Counted from the stretch's first letter, positions 50,981 to 60,315 are shown. The stretch: DNA of 64,000 nucleotides from Pseudomonadota bacterium (GCA_021779835.1 JAJXZX010000004.1:1-64000), one strand, 5' to 3'. Made by a program: numbers and translations. The notes: generated by a model not told the origin, from the sequence alone.

Positions 50981-52096
50981 CTACAGTGCGTCCACAGAGA
51001 TCCAAGACTGCGCGTCGGACGAGGCCCGAGCGGCAGCGATGATGCGGTTGACCTCCATCCCGTCACGGAAAGTCGGCCAGATAGATGTGCCCGTATCGAT
51101 GGCGCGCAGGAAATCGCGCGCCTCGATGATGATCTGGTCCTGATAGCCGGTGCCGTGGCCGGGGCCTTGGCAGAACGGCTCGTAATCCGGATGCGTCGGG
51201 CCGGTCAGGATCTTGGTGAAGCCGCGCGTCGCCTCCGGCCCCTCGGCACGATAAAGCCACAGCGCGTTCTGATCCTCCTGATCAAAGCGGATCGCGCCCT
51301 TGGTGCCCGTCACCTCGTAGGCATAGCCCATCTTGCGACCGGTGGCGGTGCGGCTGAAAAACAGATGCCCCATCGCGCCATTGGCAAAGCGGCACATGAA
51401 TTGACCCTGATCGTCGTTCAGCACTGGCTCGGGTCCGCTGGGGCCGATCCGGGTCGCGTGAACCGTCTCTATTTCAGCCATCAGCCGGTCAATCGGGCCG
51501 ATCAGGGCAAGCGCCGCGTTGATCATATGCGGCGCAAGGTCGCCCATCGCCCCCGCCGCAAGGCTGCGCGTGCGCCAGTTGGCGGGCAGCGCCGGGTCGG
51601 CATAGAAATCCTCGGTATGTTCGCCGCGAAACCATGTGATGTCCCCGATCACGCCGTCCGCGATCAGGCGGCGGGCGAACTGGCTGGCGGGGGTGCGGAT
51701 ATAGTTGAACCCAACCATGTTGACCGCGCCCGCGGCCTGGGCGGCGGCCACCATTGCGCGGCTGTCCTCCAGTGTCTCGCCCAGCGGTTTTTCGCAGAAA
51801 ACCGGTTTGTTCAGCGCAAATGCGGCTTCTGCAATCGGGCGGTGAAAGGCTTGCGGCGCGGCGATGACGACGGCCTCAACCTTGGGGTCGGCGACCAACT
51901 GGCGCCAGTCGTCGGTGGCGCGGGCAAAGCCGAAGGCGGTGCGATACTGTTCGGCCGAGGCGGCGGAGGTTGCGCACACCATCTCCAGCCGCGGGCGCAG
52001 CCGGGTGTTGAATATGGCGCCGACCGAGGACATCGCCACGGCATGTGCCTTGCCCATGTAGCCCCCGCCGACAATTCCGATGCCGATCTCGGTCAT
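50981..52096 (-). CDS. Gfo/Idh/MocA-family dehydrogenase 2 (inositol-related)
   Basis: 371 residues. NAD-binding GIGIVGGGYMGKAHAVAM, catalytic loop KPVFCEKPLGETLED, then NMVGFNYIRTPASQFAR and GAMGDLAPHMINAAL. First gene of the minus-strand group (dehydrogenase 2, iolE, dehydrogenase 1). The ATG at 52096 is 41 bases from the 18-bp palindrome in the divergent region. Likely an inositol or inosose dehydrogenase that replaces the canonical IolG, which is not seen in the window. Confidence 0.87.
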   Translation of the reverse strand: MTEIGIGIVGGGYMGKAHAVAMSSVGAIFNTRLRPRLEMVCATSAASAEQYRTAFGFARATDDWRQLVADPKVEAVVIAAPQAFHRPIAEAAFALNKPVFCEKPLGETLEDSRAMVAAAQAAGAVNMVGFNYIRTPASQFARRLIADGVIGDITWFRGEHTEDFYADPALPANWRTRSLAAGAMGDLAPHMINAALALIGPIDRLMAEIETVHATRIGPSGPEPVLNDDQGQFMCRFANGAMGHLFFSRTATGRKMGYAYEVTGTKGAIRFDQEDQNALWLYRAEGPEATRGFTKILTGPTHPDYEPFCQGPGHGTGYQDQIIIEARDFLRAIDTGTSIWPTFRDGMEVNRIIAAARASSDAQSWISVDAL

Positions 52097-52136
52097 GCTG
52101 CTGCCCTCCCCCCGGCCTCCCGTTGCGACGATTGTA

Positions 52137-52154
52137 TTTGCAACCGGTTGCAAA
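52137..52154. promoter_or_regulatory. perfect LacI-type operator in the divergent iol promoter
   Basis: TTTGCAACCGGTTGCAAA is an exact 18-bp palindrome with the central CG of LacI-family operators. It lies 40 bases before dehydrogenase 2 and 76 before iolD, so one repressor dimer could control both arms. Confidence 0.85.
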
Positions 52155-52230
52155 AACCGTATCGTGAGGCGTGACAAGACGCAAGACAAGAGTTTGCCCG
52201 CCAATTCAGGGCAACCCAACGGGAGACGAC

Positions 52231-54099
52231 ATGATGACGACGGCAACAGTTCGGCTGACCACCGCAGAGGCGATTGTCCGGTATCTGGCCGCCCAATTCA
52301 TTGAGATCGACGGCGAGACGCGGCGGCTTTGCGGCGGGGGGTTCGGGATTTTCGGGCATGGCAACGTGACCTGCCTTGGCCCCGCTCTTTACGCGCACCG
52401 CGATCAGTTGCCGCTGTATCGCGGGCAAAACGAGCAAAGCATGGGCTTTGCGGCGGCGGCCTATGCCAAACAGTGGCTGCGCCAGCGGTTCATGTTTTGC
52501 ACAGCGTCGGCGGGTCCGGGAACGGCGAACCTGTTAACTGCTGCCGCACTGGCCCATGCCAACCGCCTGCCGATGCTGATGTTGTGCGGCGATACGTTCC
52601 AGACCCGCCTGCCCGACCCGGTGTTGCAGCAGTTGGAACATTTCGGCAATCCGACCATGGGCGTGAATGACGCCTTCAAGGCGGTCAGCCGCTATTGGGA
52701 CCGTATCACGCATCCGGCGCAGGTTTTGCAGTCTTTGCCCGCCGCCCTTGCCACCATGCTGGACCCCGCCGATTGCGGCTCGGCTTTTCTGGGTCTGCCG
52801 CAGGACGTGCAGGGCTGGGCCTACGACTATCCGGCGCAGTTCTTTGCGCCCAAGACGCACCGCATCCGCAGGCAGACCCCCGACCCGGCAGAGATTGCCG
52901 AGGCCGCCGCCCTGCTGCGCGCAGCGAAACGGCCAGTGATTATCGCGGGCGGCGGGGTGCAGTATTCCCGCGCGGTTGCGGAGTTGACGGAGTTTGCCGA
53001 GGCGCACGGCATTCCCGTGGTCGAATCCATTGCCGGGCGCGCCAACCTGTTGGCCTCGCATCCGCTTAATATCGGGCCGATTGGGGTGACAGGCTCTGAC
53101 AGCGCCAATCTGGTTGCGGCCGAGGCGGATGTGATCCTTGCGGTCGGCACCCGGTTGCAGGATTTCACCACCGGGTCATGGTCGGCCTTTGCCGCCGACG
53201 CGCGGCTGGTTGCGGTGAACGTGGCGCGGCACGATGCGGCAAAACATCTGGCGCTGGCGGTGGTTGGCGACGCAAAGCTGGCGCTTGGCGCGCTGACTTG
53301 GGCGTTGGCCGGTTACAGCGCGCCATCATTATGGCGGGCGAAGGCGCAGGCGGCGCGGGTGGACTGGGATGCCAAGGTGGCGGCGAATGTGGCGGCTGGC
53401 AACCGACCGAATTCTTATGCCCAAGCCATCGGCGCGGTGAATGCTCTGTGCAGCCCGCGCGACCGGATTGTCGCGGCGGCGGGCGGGCTTCCGGCCGAGG
53501 TTACCGCAAACTGGCGCACGCTTGGCATCGGCACGGTCGATGTGGAATTCGGCTTCTCGTGCATGGGGTATGAGATTGCGGGCGGCTGGGGCGCGCGGAT
53601 CGCGCAGATGGAACGCGAGCCGGATCAGGATACCATCGTATTTGTCGGTGACGGGTCTTACATGCTGATGAATTCAGACATCTATTCCTCGGTTCTCAGC
53701 CAGAAGAAGCTGATCGTGCTGGTGCTGGACAATGGCGGCTTTGCGGTGATCAACAAGCTGCAAAACAACTCTGGTGGCGAGAGTTTCAACAACCTGCTTG
53801 CCGATTGCCCGACGATCCCAGAGGTCGTGACGATGGACTTTGCCGCCCACGCTAGGGCGATGGGGGCGCTTGCGGAACGCGTGGCAAATCCGGCGGAGCT
53901 TGCCGAGGCGTTCACGCGGGCCAAGGCGGCGGATCGCACCACGGTGATCGTGATGCCGGTCGATGCCCATATTGGCTGGACCGAAGGCGGCCACACATGG
54001 TGGGAGGTCGGACTGCCAGAGGTGTCCGACAGCCCCAAAATCCGCGCGGCGCGTGCCGCGCTGGATGACGCGCGCCTGCAACAGCGGCGGGGGCTATGA
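52231..54099 (+). CDS. iolD: 3D-(3,5/4)-trihydroxycyclohexane-1,2-dione hydrolase
   Basis: 622 residues, thiamine-diphosphate enzyme. The ThDP Glu is in YRGQNEQSMGFAAAAYAK, the Mg/ThDP motif in FVGDGSYMLMNSDIYSSV, and a central domain (RPVIIAGGGVQYSRAVAEL) resembles acetolactate synthase. It hydrolyses the cyclic dione of inositol breakdown to 5-deoxy-glucuronate. GGGAG precedes the ATG at 52231; the frame extends 20 codons upstream. It overlaps iolC by four bases. Confidence 0.95.
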   Translation: MMTTATVRLTTAEAIVRYLAAQFIEIDGETRRLCGGGFGIFGHGNVTCLGPALYAHRDQLPLYRGQNEQSMGFAAAAYAKQWLRQRFMFCTASAGPGTANLLTAAALAHANRLPMLMLCGDTFQTRLPDPVLQQLEHFGNPTMGVNDAFKAVSRYWDRITHPAQVLQSLPAALATMLDPADCGSAFLGLPQDVQGWAYDYPAQFFAPKTHRIRRQTPDPAEIAEAAALLRAAKRPVIIAGGGVQYSRAVAELTEFAEAHGIPVVESIAGRANLLASHPLNIGPIGVTGSDSANLVAAEADVILAVGTRLQDFTTGSWSAFAADARLVAVNVARHDAAKHLALAVVGDAKLALGALTWALAGYSAPSLWRAKAQAARVDWDAKVAANVAAGNRPNSYAQAIGAVNALCSPRDRIVAAAGGLPAEVTANWRTLGIGTVDVEFGFSCMGYEIAGGWGARIAQMEREPDQDTIVFVGDGSYMLMNSDIYSSVLSQKKLIVLVLDNGGFAVINKLQNNSGGESFNNLLADCPTIPEVVTMDFAAHARAMGALAERVANPAELAEAFTRAKAADRTTVIVMPVDAHIGWTEGGHTWWEVGLPEVSDSPKIRAARAALDDARLQQRRGL

Positions 54100-55079
54100 T
54101 GACGGGGCATGTGACCCTTCGCGCCGGGCGGTTTCTGGTGATCGGCCGCGCCGGGATGGACCTTTACGCCGACCCGCCCGGCACGCGGATCGAGGACGCG
54201 ACGCGCTTCACCTCTTGCCTTGGCGGATCGTCGGCGAATATCGCGGTCTCGCTGGTGCGGCAGGGGGTGGCGGCGTCATTGCTGGGCTGTGTCTCTGACG
54301 ATGCGGTGGGGCGGTTTTGTCTGGCAGAGCTGGACCGCTACGGCGTGGCCCGCGACCGTGTGCGCGCGGTCGGCGGCGAGGCGCGCAATTCCCTCGCGGT
54401 GGTCGAAACCCGGCTGCACGATTGCCAATCCGTCATCTTCCGCAACGGCGTTGCCGATTTTCAGATGACGGTGGAGGATATCGACGCGGTGGACATGCGC
54501 CCCTTCGCGGGGCTGATTACCACCGGCACGGTTTTGGCGGCGGAACCCTCGCGTTCTGCGGCGTTTGTGGCGTTTCAGCGTGCCAAGGATCTGGGCATTC
54601 CGCTGATCTTTGACGTGGATTACCGGCCCTATAGCTGGACCTCTGCCGCCGAGGCCGCCGATGTCTATTCCCGCGCCGCCAGCCTGTGCGACATCATCGT
54701 GGGCAATGATGTCGAGTTCGGCTTTATGGCGGTCGACTACAACGCCGGTTTGGCCAAAGCACGCGCGCTGTCGGCCGAGGGCCAGCGCATCGTGGTTTAC
54801 AAACGCGGCGAACTGGGGGCCGTGACCTTTGCCGCCGGGGCAGAGATACACACCGGCGTGTTTCCGGTTGCCGCGCTGAAACCGACCGGGGCGGGTGACG
54901 CGTTCCTTGGTGGTTTCATCGCCGCCCTGACCGCTGGCATGGACCTGCGCGATGCCGTGTTGCGCGGGTCAGCCTGCGCCGCCATCGTGGTCACCCGCGT
55001 CGGCTGTGCGCCCGCAATGCCAACCAAGGCGGAGTTGGACGCGTTCCTAAGCCGCCACCCCGCCCCTATTGAAAGCTGA
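54096..55079 (+). CDS. iolC: 5-dehydro-2-deoxygluconokinase
   Basis: 327 residues, PfkB-type sugar kinase. N-terminal FLVIGRAGMDLYADPPGT and CLGGSSANIAVSLVRQG, and the C-terminal ATP/catalytic signature LKPTGAGDAFLGGFIAAL with the base Asp. It phosphorylates 2-deoxy-5-keto-gluconate. Many Rhodobacterales and Rhizobiales IolC proteins carry an extra C-terminal DUF2090 domain, which is absent here; the aldolase function is supplied by the separate iolJ. Confidence 0.93.
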   Translation: MMTGHVTLRAGRFLVIGRAGMDLYADPPGTRIEDATRFTSCLGGSSANIAVSLVRQGVAASLLGCVSDDAVGRFCLAELDRYGVARDRVRAVGGEARNSLAVVETRLHDCQSVIFRNGVADFQMTVEDIDAVDMRPFAGLITTGTVLAAEPSRSAAFVAFQRAKDLGIPLIFDVDYRPYSWTSAAEAADVYSRAASLCDIIVGNDVEFGFMAVDYNAGLAKARALSAEGQRIVVYKRGELGAVTFAAGAEIHTGVFPVAALKPTGAGDAFLGGFIAALTAGMDLRDAVLRGSACAAIVVTRVGCAPAMPTKAELDAFLSRHPAPIES

Positions 55080-55090
55080 AGGACACCGCC

Positions 55091-55933
55091 ATGCATATCG
55101 CCCCGTTTGACAACCAGAACCACCCGATCGTTGACGTGAATGACGCGGTGGTGCCGCTCAACTACTTCAACATCGTCAAGCTGACGCGGGGCCAGGTGTT
55201 TGAGTATCGCATTCCGGGCTATGAGACCTGCATCGTTCCCGCCACCGGCACTGTGGATGTCGATATAGAGGGCGTGGCCTTTGCCCACCTTGGCAACCGT
55301 GGCACCGACGTTTGGGACGGCGAGCCTGAGGGCGTCTATGTCCCGGTTGGCGCGAAAGCCGTGATGACCTGCACATCGGCCACGGCAGAGGTCTTCGTCG
55401 CAGGTGCCGCCTTCGATCAGGTGCTGGAGCCGTTCGACGTGCGCGGCGGGGATATCGACTTTGTCCAATACGGGTCGGATGACACCAAGACGCACCGCAA
55501 GATCAAGCACATCCTTGGCCAGCGCCATGCGGGCAAGGTTGGCCGACTGCTGGTGTCAGAGCTTTACACCGTGGGCGCGGGCGGATGGTCCGGCTTTCCC
55601 AGCCACAAGCATGACACCGACCGCCTGCCGTTGGAAACCCGGCATGACGAGACCTACAATTTTCGCTTTCGCCCGCCGCATGGGTCCGGCCTGCAAATGC
55701 TGCAACGCGAAGATGGCAAGCCGGGCGACGCCTATCACATCGTGGACGGCTCGACGATTTGCCTCGACAAGGGCTATCACCCCTGCTGCGTTCTGCCGGG
55801 GTATGAGATGTATTATTTCACCATCCTTGGCGGGCTTAGCCAGCGCCCCTTGGTGCAGTATTTCCAACCGAGCCACGCCGATCAGATAGAGACGATTCCG
55901 GGCATCAAAAACATGATCGCCAAGTTCAAATGA
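55091..55933 (+). CDS. iolB: 5-deoxy-glucuronate isomerase
   Basis: 280 residues, double-cupin fold. Metal ligands are in FPSHKHDTDRLP, LETRHDETYNFRF and the late YEMYYFTILGG segment. It isomerises 5-deoxy-glucuronate to 2-deoxy-5-keto-gluconate, the IolC substrate. It starts 11 bases after iolC and overlaps iolJ by four bases. Confidence 0.94.
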   Translation: MHIAPFDNQNHPIVDVNDAVVPLNYFNIVKLTRGQVFEYRIPGYETCIVPATGTVDVDIEGVAFAHLGNRGTDVWDGEPEGVYVPVGAKAVMTCTSATAEVFVAGAAFDQVLEPFDVRGGDIDFVQYGSDDTKTHRKIKHILGQRHAGKVGRLLVSELYTVGAGGWSGFPSHKHDTDRLPLETRHDETYNFRFRPPHGSGLQMLQREDGKPGDAYHIVDGSTICLDKGYHPCCVLPGYEMYYFTILGGLSQRPLVQYFQPSHADQIETIPGIKNMIAKFK

Positions 55934-56766
55934 CCGTCGCGACGCTGGCCGAGGTGCTGCAACCGGCCCTGCGCGATGGCTATGCCGTGGCGGGGTTCGT
56001 CACGCTGGGGTGGGAGGATATGGTCGCCTTCGTCGCCGCCGCCGAGGCGGAGCAGGCCCCGGTGATCTTGCAGGCCGGGCCGGGCGCGCGGGCGCATACG
56101 CCGCTGCCCGTGCTGGGCGCGATGATGCGGCATCTGGCGGAACGGGCAAGCGTGCCGGTGGTGCTGCACCTTGACCACGGCTACGCGGTCGAGGACTGCC
56201 GCGCGGCGATAGATTGTGGCTTTACCTCGGTGATGTTCGACGGCTCGTCGCAACCGCTGGCGCAAAACATCGCCGCGACGCGGAGTGTGGTGGAACTGGC
56301 CCACGCGGCGGGCGTGTCTTGCGAGGGCGAGATCGGCGTGGTGGGCTATGCCGAGCGTAAGCCCTCGACCGGGACCGACCCGAGCGAGGCGGCACGTTTC
56401 GCACGCGAAACCTGCGTTGATGCGATGGCAGTGTCGGTGGGCAACGTTCATCTGCAACGCCACTCCGACGCAGCACTGGACGAGGCCCGTTTGGCCGAGA
56501 TCGCGGCGCTCTGCCCGGTGCCGCTGGTGATCCACGGCGGCTCTGGCGTGCCGGTGGCGCAGCGGGCGCGGCTGGCGGCGCACTCGACCATCTGCAAGTT
56601 CAACATCGGCACCGAATTGCGCATGGTATTTGGCGCGTCCCTGCGTGAAGCGATGGCGCGCGATCCCGATCAGTTCGATCGCCTGACGCTGCTAAAACAG
56701 ACCATCCCCCCGATGGAGGCCGCTGCGCGCACCATCATCCGCAACCTGCAAGGGGTCGGGCGATAA
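55930..56766 (+). CDS. iolJ: class II aldolase, 2-deoxy-5-keto-gluconate 6-phosphate type
   Basis: 278 residues, class II fructose-bisphosphate aldolase family. The catalytic Asp is in VVLHLDHGYAVEDC (His also a zinc ligand), followed by CEGEIGVVGYAER, DAMAVSVGNVH and VIHGGSGVP, and then CKFNIGTELRM. It cleaves the phosphorylated intermediate to dihydroxyacetone phosphate and malonate semialdehyde. Last gene of iolD-iolC-iolB-iolJ. The methylmalonate-semialdehyde dehydrogenase iolA and a transporter are not in the window. Confidence 0.9.
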   Translation: MTVATLAEVLQPALRDGYAVAGFVTLGWEDMVAFVAAAEAEQAPVILQAGPGARAHTPLPVLGAMMRHLAERASVPVVLHLDHGYAVEDCRAAIDCGFTSVMFDGSSQPLAQNIAATRSVVELAHAAGVSCEGEIGVVGYAERKPSTGTDPSEAARFARETCVDAMAVSVGNVHLQRHSDAALDEARLAEIAALCPVPLVIHGGSGVPVAQRARLAAHSTICKFNIGTELRMVFGASLREAMARDPDQFDRLTLLKQTIPPMEAAARTIIRNLQGVGR

Positions 56767-57219
56767 CGCCCCGCAGAGGCGATGGCGTTGATGAGTAACG
56801 CCGAGGGGTGGCGTCAAACCATTGCGAACTCGTCTCTGTTTTCCAACCAACGCAATCTGTTTGGCCGCGCGGTGGGCTTAAAGTTATGGCGTGGGTAGAA
56901 GACGCGCATGTAATTGAGTGGATTGACAACTGAGGCGTGATCGGCGCGGCGGGAGTTGTCGTGGACCTAGAGCGGTCAAACCCGTTTGACCTCCTCCTGA
57001 TCCCCTTTCAAGGAAATGGTCAGCGGCGGTCTGCGCATTCAGGCGCAGCACTCTTGGCTCACCGCCAACACGAGCTGGATCACGTCGTCGGCTTCGCTTT
57101 CCCGGTATCCGCCAAAAAACCACCCCGAGACAAACCTGTATCAGTTCACCAGCTCATTGCTTCCGCCATGGTAAGCGATGGCCACCGCAGGCCACTGCAA
57201 CCAGAATGGAGAACTCCCG
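56767..57219. other. 453-bp stretch without a recognised gene
   Basis: Between iolJ and a secreted protein gene. Only short frames are seen, with no repeat, RNA or IS similarity that I can name. It holds the promoter of the next gene. Confidence 0.5.
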
Positions 57220-57741
57220 ATGTTCCGAAACATTTTTGCGCCCGCGCTTGTCGCGGTTCTGATGGCCACGACGTCACCGGCGACTGCCGCGCAGGTTATG
57301 GTGAAAGACGTCGCCGTCACCGTCGATCTCGCCGCGATCACCAACCAGGCCGCAGCGAAATACTGGGCCAATCTCAGCGACGACCTGACGGCCGCCATTG
57401 CCGCACGCATCGCGGATCGGATCTCGCCTGACGGCGCGCATCTGCTGATCAAGGTATCGTCGGTGGGCCTGTCGACAGGCTACATGGACGCCGCCGGTGT
57501 TGTCGCTCCGCATCTGGTTGGGGTGGTCAATGTCGTTGCCGATCCGGCCACGTCTGGGCAAAGCAACACGGCAAAGCCTATGGCGCTGCCTAACTCAAAC
57601 TACACGCTAACCATCTCCGCCAAAGAGGCCGAGACCTTCGTGCCCGCCGGCGAGGACATCATGGTGATATCGCCCGACAAGAAGGAATACCACGACGCGT
57701 TGATCGCGGCCTTCGCGGACTATGTGGCCAAGCACCTCTAG
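57220..57741 (+). CDS. secreted protein of unknown function
   Basis: 173 residues with a clear signal peptide: MFRNIFAPALVAVLMATTSP then ATAAQ, likely cut after TAA. The mature part is alpha/beta with a segment AAKYWANLSDDLTAAIAARIADRI (given in part) and YHDALIAAFADYVAKHL at the end. It resembles hypothetical periplasmic proteins of Rhodobacterales but I know of no function. GGAG lies eight bases before the ATG; the frame runs 14 codons further upstream. Followed by a 10-11 bp hairpin. Confidence 0.75.
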   Translation: MFRNIFAPALVAVLMATTSPATAAQVMVKDVAVTVDLAAITNQAAAKYWANLSDDLTAAIAARIADRISPDGAHLLIKVSSVGLSTGYMDAAGVVAPHLVGVVNVVADPATSGQSNTAKPMALPNSNYTLTISAKEAETFVPAGEDIMVISPDKKEYHDALIAAFADYVAKHL

Positions 57742-57761
57742 GCGGATCGTTCCTATCCCTG

Positions 57762-57785
57762 CGACAGGCGACCCGTCGCCTGTCG
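57762..57785 (+). terminator. hairpin after the secreted protein gene
   Basis: CGACAGGCGAC / GTCGCCTGTCG pair over 11 positions with a very short loop, 20 bases past the stop. There is no T run, so the termination role is tentative. Confidence 0.45.
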
Positions 57786-57932
57786 GCTAAATCCAACTGG
57801 ATCCCCGGCCTCTTCCTGTCGTGATCTTCCGCGCTAATCCACGTCCGTTCCACGGCCTACATGTGGGACGACGGGTGCGCAGATCGCGCGGAACATCAGG
57901 CCCTCGCCCCACCAAAATCGAAGGATGTCTCG

Positions 57933-58973
57933 ATGAAAGCCCTCGTTTACCAAGGCCCCGGCAAGATCACCCTTCAGGACCGCCCAAAACCGGAGATCAG
58001 CGCGCCGACCGACGCCATCGTGCGCGTTCTGAAGACAACGCTATGCGGCACCGATCTGCATATTGTGAAGGGCGACGTTCCCAGTTGCACGCCAGGCCGC
58101 ATCCTTGGCCATGAGGGCGTCGGTGTGGTCGAGGCGGTTGGCCCAGCCGTCACGGCGTTCAAAAAGGGGGATCACGTCCTGATCTCTTGCGTTAGTTCCT
58201 GCGGGAAATGTGCCTATTGCCGCAAGCAGATGTATTCACATTGCACTACCGGTGGCTGGATATTGGGCAACACCATTGATGGAACGCAGGCCGAGTTCGT
58301 GCGAACGCCCTACGCCGACAACAGCCTTTATCCAATTCCGAACGGCGCCGATGAAGAGGCGCTGGTGATGCTAAGCGACATCCTGCCGACCGGTTTCGAA
58401 TGTGGCGTGCTGAACGGCCAGATCCAGCCCGGCGCGACGGTTGCGATTGTCGGATCTGGGCCCATCGGGCTGGCCGCCCTTCTGACGGCGCAATTCTTCT
58501 CACCTGCCGAAATCATCATGGTCGATCTCGATGACAACCGTCTGGCTATCGCCAAGACGTTCGGCGCGACCCAGGTGGTGAACAGCACCGACGGCAAAGC
58601 GGTCGAGGCAGTGATGAAGTTGACGGAAAATCGTGGAGTCGACACCGCGATCGAGGCGGTCGGCATCCCCGCCACCTTCGAGATGTGTGAAAAGATCGTT
58701 GCGGCAGGAGGCCATATCGCCAACATCGGCGTGCATGGCAAGAAGGTCGACCTGCATCTGGAAACCCTGTGGGACCGCAATATCTCGATCACCACGCGGC
58801 TGGTGGATACGGCGACAATCCCGATGCTGTTCAAGACCGTCCAAGCGAAAAAGATCAACCCGACGCTGCTGATCACCCACCACTTCACGCTGGATGCGAT
58901 CCTCGAGGCTTACGAGACCTTCGGGAATGCGGCGAAAACGAAAGCGCTCAAGGTCATTGTGACGATGGCGTAG
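57933..58973 (+). CDS. zinc-dependent alcohol dehydrogenase
   Basis: 346 residues, medium-chain dehydrogenase. Catalytic zinc residues: Cys in TTLCGTDLHIV and His-Glu in ILGHEGVGVVEAVG; structural zinc lobe with SCGKCAYC and a fourth Cys at MYSHC; NAD-binding VAIVGSGPIGLAALL. It oxidises an alcohol or reduces an aldehyde; the substrate is open. The start MKALVYQGPGK is typical. A strong terminator hairpin follows, then a membrane-anchored cytochrome c. Confidence 0.92.
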   Translation: MKALVYQGPGKITLQDRPKPEISAPTDAIVRVLKTTLCGTDLHIVKGDVPSCTPGRILGHEGVGVVEAVGPAVTAFKKGDHVLISCVSSCGKCAYCRKQMYSHCTTGGWILGNTIDGTQAEFVRTPYADNSLYPIPNGADEEALVMLSDILPTGFECGVLNGQIQPGATVAIVGSGPIGLAALLTAQFFSPAEIIMVDLDDNRLAIAKTFGATQVVNSTDGKAVEAVMKLTENRGVDTAIEAVGIPATFEMCEKIVAAGGHIANIGVHGKKVDLHLETLWDRNISITTRLVDTATIPMLFKTVQAKKINPTLLITHHFTLDAILEAYETFGNAAKTKALKVIVTMA

Positions 58974-58975
58974 CG

Positions 58976-59006
58976 GGATCTGCCACCCCCAAGTGGCAGA
59001 TCCTTT
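58976..59006 (+). terminator. intrinsic terminator after the alcohol dehydrogenase
   Basis: GGATCTGCCAC / GTGGCAGATCC, 11-bp perfect stem, loop CCCCAA, then TTT. It begins two bases after the stop and ends 22 bases before the cytochrome start. Confidence 0.75.
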
Positions 59007-59028
59007 CGATCACACAGGGACGAACACA

Positions 59029-59544
59029 GTGAAAATTCTCTTGACCATTTTGGGTTGTATCGTTGTCGCCGCCGCTGGCGGGCTCGCGTTCATCTATTCA
59101 GGCCTCTACGACGTGTCCGCAACAACCCCCGACAGTGCACTTGTCACATGGGCAGTCCACAAAACATCGAACACTTCGGTGCATGCGCGCATGGGGGCGA
59201 ACGTTCCGTCAGCCGGGTTCGACAAACCCGCGCTGATCCAGGTGGGCGGGCGACTTTACGCCGAGAATTGCGCGGTCTGTCACGGCGCACCGGGACTGAC
59301 GCCAACTGCCATTGCGAAGGGCCTGAACCCAGTGCCCCCTGACCTGTTCAAAGCCACCCGCAAACCAGATCCCGCCGAAAATTTCCAGTTCATCAAACAC
59401 GGCGTCAAGATGACCGCAATGCCAGGGTTCGGGCCGTCCCTCAGTGACGACAATATCTGGTCCCTTGTGGCGTTTCTTGGCGCGGCACCTAGCCTGACGG
59501 CAGCGGACTATGCCGCTAAGACGGCCGCATCCCCCGGTGGCTAA
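59029..59544 (+). CDS. membrane-anchored class I cytochrome c
   Basis: 171 residues. An uncleaved N-terminal helix (ILLTILGCIVVAAAGGLAFI) anchors a periplasmic domain with one c-type heme motif CAVCH and an axial Met in the KMTAMPGFGPSLSDDN segment. It would pass electrons from a periplasmic donor to a terminal oxidase or reductase. The start is GTG (59029) after AGGGAC; the frame before it covers the terminator of the preceding gene. The following Crp/Fnr gene is convergent, six bases away. Confidence 0.88.
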   Translation: MKILLTILGCIVVAAAGGLAFIYSGLYDVSATTPDSALVTWAVHKTSNTSVHARMGANVPSAGFDKPALIQVGGRLYAENCAVCHGAPGLTPTAIAKGLNPVPPDLFKATRKPDPAENFQFIKHGVKMTAMPGFGPSLSDDNIWSLVAFLGAAPSLTAADYAAKTAASPGG

Positions 59545-59550
59545 AGCGCG

Positions 59551-60315
59551 CTAGCGCAGCAGCGGGCCGCTTTGATCAAGATAAGCGAGGTCGAACTCCG
59601 CCAGTTCGACAAGGCCGTCGAAATCGTCAAAGATCACCTTGCCATTACGAAAGGTCAGCAAGTGCCGCTCGCGGAGCTGCCGCAGGATGCGGTTGACATG
59701 CACGGCGCTAAGGCCAAGCGCATCGGCGAGCACGTATTGCGACAACGGGCAGGCATAGCCCTCCTTGGTGCCAAGACCGACCAACATCAACCGCGCGCCA
59801 AGCTCCAGCAGAAAGTGAACCGTCCGCTGCATCGCATCGCGCCGCCCGATGTTTATCAGATGTTCCACGACCATCGCCTCGTCGCGCGAGACAGCCCAGA
59901 GGACGGCAGTGGCAAGCCGCGGCGTTCGGGTGAAGGCATCGATCAGGTCCGAGGCAAGCACCTCGGACGCGGTGACCCGCGTCAGCGGCTCGACGTTATG
60001 GTCGGCGGCCCGGAACAAGATACTGCGCAGGCCAAGAAAATCACCGGGGATCTGAAAGTCAACGATCTGGCGCGCGCCACCGGGCAGGATCTTATAGGAA
60101 CAGACCCAGCCGCTTGCCAGTATGTAGGCAGCGCGCACAGACTGTCCTTGGTAGATCATGTCCTGCCCGGCCGGAAAGATCCTGCGCCGTTTGTGTAGCG
60201 CGGCGAGAATTGCAAATTCTGTGTCGGTCAATGCCACATAGGCGCCGAGCTTGCGTGCAAACGGGCTCTCTTGAACCGGGATGGGCAAATTTTGTCCTTT
60301 CCTGTCGGTCGTCAA
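59551..60315 (-). CDS. Crp/Fnr-family transcriptional regulator
   Basis: 254 residues. Effector beta roll with GQSVRAAYILASGWVCSYK and QIVDFQIPGDFLGLR, and a DNA-binding helix-turn-helix in YVLADALGLSAVHVNRILRQ. There is no N-terminal Cys cluster, so it is not a classical oxygen-sensing FNR. The family is commonly linked to stress or photo-oxidative responses in alphaproteobacteria. Its start region faces the small gene at 60476, with a symmetric CTGAT-N4-ATCAG element between. The ligand is unknown. Confidence 0.85.
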   Translation of the reverse strand: MTTDRKGQNLPIPVQESPFARKLGAYVALTDTEFAILAALHKRRRIFPAGQDMIYQGQSVRAAYILASGWVCSYKILPGGARQIVDFQIPGDFLGLRSILFRAADHNVEPLTRVTASEVLASDLIDAFTRTPRLATAVLWAVSRDEAMVVEHLINIGRRDAMQRTVHFLLELGARLMLVGLGTKEGYACPLSQYVLADALGLSAVHVNRILRQLRERHLLTFRNGKVIFDDFDGLVELAEFDLAYLDQSGPLLR

